From: Methylophilus sp. | Lineage (GTDB): Bacteria > Pseudomonadota > Gammaproteobacteria > Burkholderiales > Methylophilaceae | Reading direction: 5' to 3' | DNA length: 7,585 nucleotides | Assembly (NCBI GenBank): GCA_027489475.1 | Contig: JAIXZQ010000328.1 | Coordinates: forward strand, 1-7,585 | The notes under the pieces: generated by a model | Databases searched by the model: none | What the model was told of the DNA's origin: nothing | The model's input: the letters and a program-made list of their open reading frames with translations, nothing else | Program-made: the position numbers and the translations under genes | Shown here: piece after piece, positions 1 through 4,789 of the stretch | Numbering within the stretch: the first letter of the stretch is position 1 | Layout: each line of letters opens with the position of its first letter

Positions 1-64
1 TCTCGTCACGATTTAAGATGTCAGGAATCAAGTCCTCGATACTATCGTCCACAATGATTTCCAA
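1..64 (-). CDS. possible 5' end of an unidentified gene, cut by the left edge
   Basis: A minus-strand frame is open from a TTG at 64-62 (or a GTG at 52-50) to the window edge. It reads MEIIVDDSIEDLIPDILNRD and continues. The acidic start followed by DLIPxxL faintly recalls the first helix of Hpt (histidine phosphotransfer) proteins, but 20 residues are too few to assign a family. Neither start has a good ribosome binding site; a GGA lies about 9 nt before the GTG. An in-frame TGA (70-68) lies just upstream, so a longer N-terminus is excluded unless there is a frameshift. It could be a chance frame. Confidence 0.25.
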   Translation of the reverse strand, partial: MEIIVDDSIEDLIPDILNRDE

Positions 65-210
65 ACATCACGCCATGAGCATGCAAACTCTTTTTTGCAT
101 TTAAGTTGATATACGATAAATAGCTTAAATTGGATGCATGCATATTGGGTATTGGTACAAATCGCGTTAAAGGTAATGTATATCGCCAGCGTGCGTCAGA
201 TAAATGATGT

Positions 211-245
211 AAAAACAAAAAAGGGTTACGAATAATCGTAACCCT
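211..245 (-). terminator. intrinsic terminator, probably for the OmpV-family transcript
   Basis: A perfect 10-bp stem (AGGGTTACGA at 222-231 with TCGTAACCCT at 236-245) closes a 4-nt loop. Read on the minus strand it is followed by a U-rich run (TTTTTTGTTTTT) at 222-211. There is no T-run on the other side, so it acts leftwards only. It lies 195 bp past the OmpV-family stop codon, with no confident gene in between. Its stem differs from the repeated ACCCAAGG terminators elsewhere in this window. Confidence 0.75.
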
Positions 246-439
246 ATGCATTAAATCAAGCGTTGTTGAATTGTATATTAGTTGGCCACAGTGATGGCAT
301 GGATTATGGCAGCCTCTGATTACGGTCGACTCGAGCGAAAATTTTTATCCAAGTGTTGTGAATACAAAAACATCGGCCATGACTGGCAAAGCTTGTCTAT
401 GTGTTTGCGCCAGAAAACATACTGCAATCCGTCCATCAA

Positions 440-1228
440 TTAATAGGCAATTGAATATCCCAAATAGGCGAATGGCTGCATCCGTGTCTCCACAATCGGA
501 CTGTCCGCTTGTTCATCACTTAATCTGGTGACAAATGCGCCAAACAATAGGTAGCTGTCTTTGCTTACTGCATAGGCTCCATTCACACCCACTCTATACT
601 CCGTGCCTGATCCCGCCGTATATGCCGCACGTGTCGGTGATGTTTCATTGGCGCCCACACCAAAATAGTAATTATTAAATTTGCTATTGTTCCAGGTCGC
701 ACCAACGCTGGCGTTTAGTTTAAATTCACTGCCACGATACAGACTTTTGATATATTGCAGTTCAACGGTCTGTCCATGACTTGCACCACCGATATCAATC
801 CCCCATTGGGCATTAAACGTACCGTAATCGGTTTGCCATCTGACTGCGGGGCCTAAATCAAAGGTAAAGTCACGATCGCGCATGCCACGTGTCAGTCTTC
901 CATCATCAGCATCCCATCCAAAACGGGCTTGGGTAGCTAGACCAAACCGCAGCCGTTTATCATCAGAATCTAAAAGCCAGACACCTGCTTGTAAGGCATT
1001 TATATAAAACTTATCGCCGTAGTTTCCATTCACAATCGGTAAAGCGATGGTTCTAAACTCATCAGAACCAGACGTTTTTGGTAAAACCGCCACGCCAAAA
1101 CCATATAAATTTTTAACGCGAGGAATCGGTGTTTCTGTATCCCTATCGATTTTATCGTTGGCGTATGCAGGGGTCATCAAAAGCACCGACAATGCTACAC
1201 TCAGACGCAAATTCACACTCTTATTCAT
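440..1228 (-). CDS. MipA/OmpV family outer-membrane protein
   Basis: The 262-residue product starts with a clear signal peptide (residues 1-23, cleavage after AYA). The mature part is rich in alternating aromatic and polar residues, as in a beta-barrel, and ends in SIAY, a typical aromatic C-terminus for outer-membrane insertion. The family match is by pattern: a Gly-rich first strand (YGFGVAVLPKTSGSDEFRT) followed by a PIVNGNYGDKFYINALQAGV-type segment is characteristic of MipA/OmpV proteins, and the length is normal. E. coli MipA links the murein transglycosylase MltA to PBP1B, while other members act as porin-like or stress-induced proteins, so the exact role here is open. The ATG has a good ribosome binding site (AAAGGG, 6 nt before). 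The gene stands alone; the terminator at 211-245 probably ends its transcript. Confidence 0.85.
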   Translation of the reverse strand: MNKSVNLRLSVALSVLLMTPAYANDKIDRDTETPIPRVKNLYGFGVAVLPKTSGSDEFRTIALPIVNGNYGDKFYINALQAGVWLLDSDDKRLRFGLATQARFGWDADDGRLTRGMRDRDFTFDLGPAVRWQTDYGTFNAQWGIDIGGASHGQTVELQYIKSLYRGSEFKLNASVGATWNNSKFNNYYFGVGANETSPTRAAYTAGSGTEYRVGVNGAYAVSKDSYLLFGAFVTRLSDEQADSPIVETRMQPFAYLGYSIAY

Positions 1229-1541
1229 CTATACCCTTTATTCAATCAAAATCACAGCCAGCTTTTAGCCGCACATCTACTCCCACAAGGTGAGCCAGAC
1301 AGCGAAGCATCTTATGCGTCTGTCTGTGGATATTTGCCGTTTGTTCCCGCACTTAGCCTGTCATGGCCACGGTCGACCGCAAAAATCGGCTTTGTCGCCT
1401 GTACATCTTTGCAGTGCATTGTACGTAGAAATATACTGCACAGCGTTGATGAAGCACATCTTTCAGAATTGCAATTGTCATCAGTTGGATTACGTATGGC
1501 GCAAGATGCACAGTGCAATAGAATGACTTAAAGTTATTTTA
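1229..1541. other. intergenic region between divergent OmpV-family and MOSC genes
   Basis: These 313 bp separate two divergently transcribed genes and must hold both promoters, but I could not pick a convincing -35/-10 pair on either strand. Several reading frames of 65-78 codons are open on both strands, including a Cys-rich one on the minus strand (1518-1312). They overlap each other, lack good ribosome binding sites and match no family I know, so I do not call a gene. A decayed gene is possible. Confidence 0.5.
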
Positions 1542-1553
1542 TTGAAATACAAG

Positions 1554-2417
1554 ATGGTCAACGTTGGCACAATTAAAGCACTCTGGCGCTATCCGGTGAA
1601 AGGCATGGCTGGCGAGTCATTACACACTTCTGAAATCACCAGCCAAGGTCTTTGGGGTGACCGCTTATGGGCCTTAAGGGATACCCATAGGCAAGAAATT
1701 CAAAGCTGCAAATATCGGCCCGAGTTACTACAATGCATAGCCAACATCAGAAATGTGGACGGCAGCCATGGCCCGCAAGCTATTGATATCACCCTGCCCG
1801 ATGGCACTGTGGTAGGCGCTGACGATGAACATATTCATGCATTACTGAGCACGCTCACTGGTCATACCTCTACGCTAGAGAGACTTCGGCCTTCTGAAGA
1901 TTTAGATTTTTATCGACGCTATAAAAAAGATGCACACCCTTGGCTAGACGAATTAAAAGCCACCTTTGAACGCGCGCCTGGCGAACCTCTGCCCGACTTA
2001 GATCATCTGCCGCCAACAGCTCAAACGTTTGTATCCCGCCCCGGGACATTCTTTTTAGTCTCCCCCCTGCATGTCGTCACCACCGCCAAATTCGCGCACC
2101 TTAAACAACAAGCCCCTGAATCAGATTGGTCAATTGAGCGCTTTAGGCCGAACATTGTGATTGAAACAAGTCCTCAATTTAAAGGGCTTGTAGAGCAAGA
2201 TTGGATTGGCCGCAAAATACAGATTAATAACATTGTCATTCACTGCACTGGCACGACCCCAAGATGCGGTGTCATCACCAAACCACAGCAAAAGGTGGCT
2301 CAAGATACCCATATCTTAAGAACAGTCGTTGCCAAAGCTGAGCAAAATGTTGGTGTATACGGTGAAACCACACATACGGGGATGATTTCAGTGGGAGATG
2401 AGGTGTTTATTGATTAA
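1554..2417 (+). CDS. MOSC domain-containing protein (MOSC N-terminal beta-barrel type)
   Basis: The 287-residue product begins with VGTIKALWRYPVKGM, the hallmark of the MOSC N-terminal beta-barrel domain (about residues 1-120), followed by a C-terminal MOSC domain (about 150-287). The MOSC signature is visible: RFRPNIVIE, then TPRCGVI with the conserved Cys at about residue 238, then HILRT and a closing GMISVGDEV. MOSC proteins are predicted sulfur carriers related to the C-terminal domain of molybdenum cofactor sulfurase and to YcbX/YiiM, which act with molybdenum cofactor in reducing N-hydroxylated compounds; the substrate here is unknown. An in-frame TTG at 1542 would add four residues, but neither start has a strong ribosome binding site. 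I prefer the ATG because it puts the domain right at the N-terminus, as in relatives. No molybdenum cofactor genes are adjacent. The protein is probably cytoplasmic, as no signal peptide is seen. Confidence 0.88.
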   Translation: MVNVGTIKALWRYPVKGMAGESLHTSEITSQGLWGDRLWALRDTHRQEIQSCKYRPELLQCIANIRNVDGSHGPQAIDITLPDGTVVGADDEHIHALLSTLTGHTSTLERLRPSEDLDFYRRYKKDAHPWLDELKATFERAPGEPLPDLDHLPPTAQTFVSRPGTFFLVSPLHVVTTAKFAHLKQQAPESDWSIERFRPNIVIETSPQFKGLVEQDWIGRKIQINNIVIHCTGTTPRCGVITKPQQKVAQDTHILRTVVAKAEQNVGVYGETTHTGMISVGDEVFID

Positions 2418-2445
2418 GCGCGTTAAGGGCTTAATGACTCCTTTT
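2413..2445 (+). terminator. weak possible terminator of the MOSC gene
   Basis: A 7-bp inverted repeat (ATTAAGC at 2413-2419, GCTTAAT at 2429-2435, 9-nt loop) overlaps the MOSC stop codon and is followed by GACTCCTTTT. The stem is AT-rich and the T-run short and displaced, so termination would be inefficient. No better candidate is seen downstream on this strand. Confidence 0.3.
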
Positions 2446-2582
2446 GCGCGCAGTCAGTCCAACCTCATCTTTTTTACTTGATACGGTTGCGGCGGACATA
2501 CATCCATGCGTTGGTCTTTAAAGCGCCTTAGCAAATTAAACAGCGCTTCAAGAGACTTACAGCCCATTAACCATCCCATAAC

Positions 2583-2616
2583 AAACAAAAAGACCCAAAG
2601 CCTTCACCTTGGGTCT
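2583..2616 (-). terminator. terminator of the His-rich gene, copy of the repeated ACCCAAGG hairpin
   Basis: AGACCCAA (2591-2598) pairs with TTGGGTCT (2609-2616) over 8 perfect base pairs. On the minus strand the hairpin is followed by TTTTTGTTTG. It lies 67 bp past the stop codon of the His-rich gene. A shorter T-run on the plus side (ATTTTG) means it might also act weakly rightwards, against transcripts leaving the MOSC gene. Confidence 0.75.
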
Positions 2617-2683
2617 ATTTTGTTGTCAGTCAATCATTGCATGCGTTAGATGCCTAAGCATCATCACTTAATCCTTAGCACAC

Positions 2684-3022
2684 TTATTTAGATTTTTTTT
2701 GATGGTGGTGTTCATGCGGAATGGCTGAGCCATCGGCTGGATGATGATGTTGATGCTCATCGGTATGCCCATCTTTGCCATGATGATGCTCGTGCTCATC
2801 GGCATGGCCATCTTTACCATGATGATGCTCGTGTTCATCGGCATGGCCATCTTTACCATGATGATGTTCGTGTTCATCCGCATGGCCATCTTGTCCGTGA
2901 TGATGCTCATGCTCGTCAACATGGCTATCTGTCGGCTTATCTTCCGCCATGATTAAAGAAGAGCTGGCAAAGAGCACTCCGCCAAAAAATAGAACTGCGA
3001 TGAACCGTTTATTTAATCTCAT
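2684..3022 (-). CDS. small secreted histidine-rich repeat protein, probable metal binder
   Basis: The 112-residue product has an N-terminal signal peptide (positive start MRLNKR, hydrophobic core, likely cleavage near IMA/EDKP at residue 26). Five tandem 13-residue units follow (residues 34-98), with consensus HADEHEHHHGKDG, then a final HEHHH and a lysine-rich tail. The protein contains 29 histidines, all after the signal peptide, and no Cys in the mature part. Such His/Asp/Glu-rich periplasmic proteins commonly bind Zn, Ni, Co or Cu, so a buffering or storage role in the periplasm is the natural inference; which metal cannot be read from sequence. I do not recognise a named family. The ATG has a strong ribosome binding site (AAGGGAG, 6 nt before). 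No metal transporter or metalloregulator gene is adjacent. The transcript appears monocistronic, ending at the hairpin 2591-2616. Confidence 0.85.
   Translation of the reverse strand: MRLNKRFIAVLFFGGVLFASSSLIMAEDKPTDSHVDEHEHHHGQDGHADEHEHHHGKDGHADEHEHHHGKDGHADEHEHHHGKDGHTDEHQHHHPADGSAIPHEHHHQKKSK
2729..2923 (-). repeat. five tandem 39-bp coding repeats
   Basis: The repeat block of the His-rich gene consists of five in-frame 39-bp units. By hand alignment, units 2 and 3 differ at 2 positions and units 3 and 4 at 3 positions, all silent. Units 1 and 5 are more diverged. This suggests recent duplication of the central units, and the number could vary between strains without breaking the frame. 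Confidence 0.9.
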
Positions 3023-3050
3023 TGTTATCTCCCTTAATCATCGAAAACTC

Positions 3051-3064
3051 ATCTTAAATAAGAT
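3051..3064. promoter_or_regulatory. perfect 14-bp palindrome upstream of the His-rich gene, possible operator
   Basis: ATCTTA-AA-TAAGAT is a perfect inverted repeat 28 bp upstream of the His-rich start codon. On the minus strand TTGCTT and TAAGAT are 17 bp apart, and the TAAGAT half-site could serve as a poor -10 element. A repressor bound here would then block transcription. The sequence does not match a Zur or Fur box that I can recall. Confidence 0.3.
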
Positions 3065-3086
3065 AAATTTATTAAGCAAACGATTA

Positions 3087-3245
3087 TTGATTAACGCGCT
3101 CCTAAGTCTCAGTTGTTTACTGAATAACCCATTATTGGCACAGCCCAACACAAAAAAACCCAAGGCATTAACCTTGGGTCCTTTTAAACTGGCTAACGGT
3201 GTGATTAACACAGCAGCAAGCTGGTTGGCTGGATTAGTTGATTAA
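3087..3245 (+). CDS. doubtful small frame with a signal-peptide-like start
   Basis: Read from a TTG at 3087, this plus-strand frame gives 52 residues, starting INALLSLSCLLNNPLLAQP, much like a signal peptide with cleavage after LLA. Upstream in the same frame lies NLLSKR, which would complete a textbook signal peptide, but the codon in start position is ATA (3063), not ATG. No ribosome binding site is seen for the TTG. The frame runs through the terminator hairpin at 3158-3179 and overlaps the end of the convergent gene by 12 bp. It is either a chance frame or the remnant of a small exported-peptide gene. Confidence 0.18.
   Translation: MINALLSLSCLLNNPLLAQPNTKKPKALTLGPFKLANGVINTAASWLAGLVD
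3152..3179 (-). terminator. terminator of the desaturase/secreted-protein operon, copy of the repeated ACCCAAGG hairpin
   Basis: ACCCAAGG (3158-3165) and CCTTGGGT (3172-3179) form a perfect 8-bp stem with a 6-nt loop (CATTAA on the plus strand). On the minus strand the stem runs straight into seven T residues (3158-3152). It lies 54 bp past the stop codon of the secreted-protein gene. The plus side has CCTTTT, so weak bidirectional action is possible. Confidence 0.85.
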
Positions 3246-3770
3246 TAAGTTATTGGTGGTCGTAACTTTTTTATCAACATTATGTGGTTTATCCACTGTC
3301 AGTAGTTCAAAGTAAGGGACAAAACTCTTATCCGAAAACTGGAAATCTGTGCCAACTCTGGAATACGCGCTTTGTGCAGCAACAGTCCCTAAGATTGATG
3401 CATTTGAGAAAGAATAGCCAACCCCTAGGTTACCTAAGAAGTCGCGTTGACCGCCAATGTAAGAAAGTCGCGTACTGTCCAACGCAACTCCGCCTTGAAA
3501 CTTAATACGTGCACTGATTTCAGCGCCATTTACACTATCACTTGACTTGACCCGTAGCGATCTGACCCCAACAGTTAAATCGGGAATAAAAGAAAATTTA
3601 TCTTTGAGTGTCCAAACAAGGCCTGCAAATGCACGGTTTTCAGTCTGAGTCTGTGATTCCGCATTGGTAGTCACAGCTTGAAATGCCGGAACAATTGGAC
3701 CAATTGGAACACCAGCATGAACGCTAAAAGCAGTTAGAGATAGAAATGTCGCAAAGACGATTTTATACAT
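3234..3770 (-). CDS. secreted protein of unknown function, likely beta-rich
   Basis: I do not recognise a family. The 178-residue product has a clear signal peptide (residues 1-19, cleavage after VHA). The mature part begins GVPIGPIVPAF and contains no Cys. Its middle (about 45-150) has alternating hydrophobic/polar stretches and glycine-centred turns (FAGLVW, LTVGVRSLRV, ISARIKFQGG, LGNLGVGYSF), suggesting beta-strands and perhaps an outer-membrane or periplasmic beta-sheet protein. The C-terminus is polar (TTTNNLLIN) and lacks the usual terminal aromatic residue of a porin. The ATG follows the stop of the desaturase gene after 2 nt (TAA-TC-ATG), and its ribosome binding site (AGAAAG) lies in the last codons of that gene. 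Translation is therefore probably coupled and the two products likely work in one process. Confidence 0.75.
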   Translation of the reverse strand: MYKIVFATFLSLTAFSVHAGVPIGPIVPAFQAVTTNAESQTQTENRAFAGLVWTLKDKFSFIPDLTVGVRSLRVKSSDSVNGAEISARIKFQGGVALDSTRLSYIGGQRDFLGNLGVGYSFSNASILGTVAAQSAYSRVGTDFQFSDKSFVPYFELLTVDKPHNVDKKVTTTNNLLIN

Positions 3771-3772
3771 GA

Positions 3773-4549
3773 TTACTTTCTAAAAGGATTTTTTATGTAA
3801 GAAGCAAAATTGATTGTAGCAGGGGATTGTTGTGCGTCAATTCCAAGTACTGATTTATGCAAATTATTTTCAGATTTAATACAAATGGTGCCAAATAAGT
3901 AGTCCCAAAACACGAAAATACCCCCAAAGTTCGCATTACCCTCTTTGGTATCTAATGAATGATGGACGCGATGAACATTTGGGGTGACTACAATAAACAT
4001 TAAATACTTATTCACCTCATCCGAAACTAATGTTCGTAAATGCGTAAAAGGCGCGTGTAATCCAACGAGCAAAGCATGCATGGTTAAAACAATCACTGGA
4101 ATATCAAAAATCACTGCAAAAGTAACGCTGATCAAAAAACCTGAGAAAATTTCCAGCGGATGATGCAATAAGGCAGTGAAAGAATCGACGTGTTGATCTG
4201 AATGATGCAATCTATGCAAACGCCATAACCATGGAATTTTATGATGCGCAACGTGTTGTATGTAGCTGATAAAGTCTAGAAATAAAAAGCTGAGAATAAA
4301 CACAAGCCACTTTGGCGCGTTTATAGTTGAAAAACTAAAAATCTGTAATGGTGCCAACCAAAACACCCACAATATCAATACGGTGACCGATAAAGCAAAA
4401 CTAAACACCAGATTAAATGCTTCAAGTGTTGCAATGGTTTTTAGTCGATTAAATACATTATTCGAGGGTTGCTTACAGAGTTTTTCTACCCCATAAAAAA
4501 AAAGCACCCCCAAAACAGGGGCAATAAAGGCCAAAAGCTCCAGTCGCAT
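3773..4549 (-). CDS. sterol desaturase / fatty acid hydroxylase family membrane protein
   Basis: The 258-residue protein has hydrophobic helices at about 5-20, 45-70, 80-97 and 135-165 and carries the di-iron histidine motifs of the fatty acid hydroxylase superfamily: HVAHH (H99-H103), HRLHH (112-116), HxxxxH (165-170) and HRVHH (193-197). All histidine boxes are intact, so it should be an active oxygen-dependent hydroxylase or desaturase of the inner membrane. The family acts on sterols, fatty acids, carotenoids and ether lipids, and the substrate cannot be told from sequence. It is the first gene of a two-gene operon with the secreted protein downstream. The ATG has only a weak ribosome binding site (GAG, 6 nt before). 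Unusual features are a T9 run with a small GC hairpin inside codons 10-19, and a nested dyad (4568-4604) in the leader. Confidence 0.88.
   Translation of the reverse strand: MRLELLAFIAPVLGVLFFYGVEKLCKQPSNNVFNRLKTIATLEAFNLVFSFALSVTVLILWVFWLAPLQIFSFSTINAPKWLVFILSFLFLDFISYIQHVAHHKIPWLWRLHRLHHSDQHVDSFTALLHHPLEIFSGFLISVTFAVIFDIPVIVLTMHALLVGLHAPFTHLRTLVSDEVNKYLMFIVVTPNVHRVHHSLDTKEGNANFGGIFVFWDYLFGTICIKSENNLHKSVLGIDAQQSPATINFASYIKNPFRK
4495..4522 (-). promoter_or_regulatory. terminator-like hairpin and T9 run inside the desaturase coding sequence
   Basis: On the minus strand GCCCC-TGTTTT-GGGGG is followed by TGC and nine T residues, within codons 10-19 of the desaturase gene. The stem is only 4 G-C pairs, so it would be a weak attenuator at best. 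The T9 run (4503-4495) is also a possible slippage site: losing or gaining one T would shift the frame near the N-terminus. It may simply reflect the codons for V-L-F-F-Y. Confidence 0.3.
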
Positions 4550-4567
4550 ACCATTCTCATCAATATT

Positions 4568-4604
4568 ATTTACGCGTTCAAGTTTACTTGAGCTATGCGT
4601 AAAT
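4568..4604. promoter_or_regulatory. nested 37-bp dyad upstream of the desaturase operon
   Basis: An outer perfect 8-bp inverted repeat (ATTTACGC at 4568-4575, GCGTAAAT at 4597-4604) encloses an inner perfect one (TCAAGT-TT-ACTTGA, 4578-4591). It sits 18 bp before the start codon, so it is either a regulator binding site or a leader hairpin that could hide the ribosome binding site. It has no adjoining T-run and so is not a terminator. Confidence 0.5.
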
Positions 4605-4647
4605 TCACATAAGAATATCTGCTGACGAGAAATGTAATAGCGTACTT

Positions 4648-4684
4648 AAATAAAAAGACCCAAGGCGTTAACCTTGAGTCTTTT
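4648..4684 (-). terminator. terminator of the rpoD-tRNA operon, copy of the repeated ACCCAAGG hairpin
   Basis: The inner stem is CAAGG (4661-4665) with CCTTG (4672-4676). It extends outward through one C-A mismatch to GAC/GTC and four A-T pairs (4653-4684). On the minus strand it ends in TTTTTATTT. It starts 6 bp after the encoded CCA of the tRNA, so it is the natural end of the rpoD-tRNA transcript. The plus side carries TTTTATTT, so it is probably bidirectional. Confidence 0.85.
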
Positions 4685-4690
4685 ATTTGA

Positions 4691-4769
<79 letters not shown>

Positions 4770-4789
4770 TGAAAGCGTATGATTATAGC

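Larger units (their letters stand above)
1..439. other. mostly non-coding stretch left of the OmpV-family gene
   Basis: Apart from the possible gene start at the left edge and one intrinsic terminator (211-245), I see nothing convincing here. A 69-codon minus-strand frame (251-42) begins inside the terminator hairpin and shows no family features. A 38-codon minus-strand frame (436-320) starts 3 nt after the OmpV-family stop codon, but it lacks a clear ribosome binding site and resembles nothing I know. Confidence 0.5.

Noticed and set aside
42..251. 69-codon minus-strand frame
   Set aside because: It begins inside the terminator hairpin, has no ribosome binding site and no family features.
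324..334. GTCGACTCGAG, overlapping SalI and XhoI sites like a cloning linker
   Set aside because: The flanks look like ordinary genomic sequence and no vector sequence adjoins it; another GTCGAC occurs at about 1373, so chance is enough.
320..436. 38-codon minus-strand frame 3 nt after the OmpV-family stop codon
   Set aside because: The spacing suggests coupling, but no ribosome binding site or family feature supports it.
1312..1518. Cys-rich 68-codon minus-strand frame upstream of the OmpV-family gene
   Set aside because: It has 8 Cys, but no signal peptide, no clear ribosome binding site and no regular Cys spacing; frames on both strands are open here, so it is probably chance.
2454..2579. 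41-codon minus-strand frame (starts MGWLMGCKSLEAL) between the MOSC and His-rich genes
   Set aside because: It starts right after the His-rich terminator, lacks a ribosome binding site and matches nothing I know.
2649..2662. Small hairpin GATGC-CTAA-GCATC downstream of the His-rich gene
   Set aside because: The stem is only 5 bp with no T-run on either strand; the terminator at 2591-2616 is far better.
2729..2923. Regular 39-bp repeats that could suggest a CRISPR array
   Set aside because: The repeats are directly adjacent with no unique spacers and keep a reading frame behind a signal peptide; they are coding repeats.
2741..2956. Met-rich plus-strand frame opposite the His-rich gene
   Set aside because: It is the mirror of the CAT-rich histidine repeats (CAT reads ATG on the other strand) and has no independent support.
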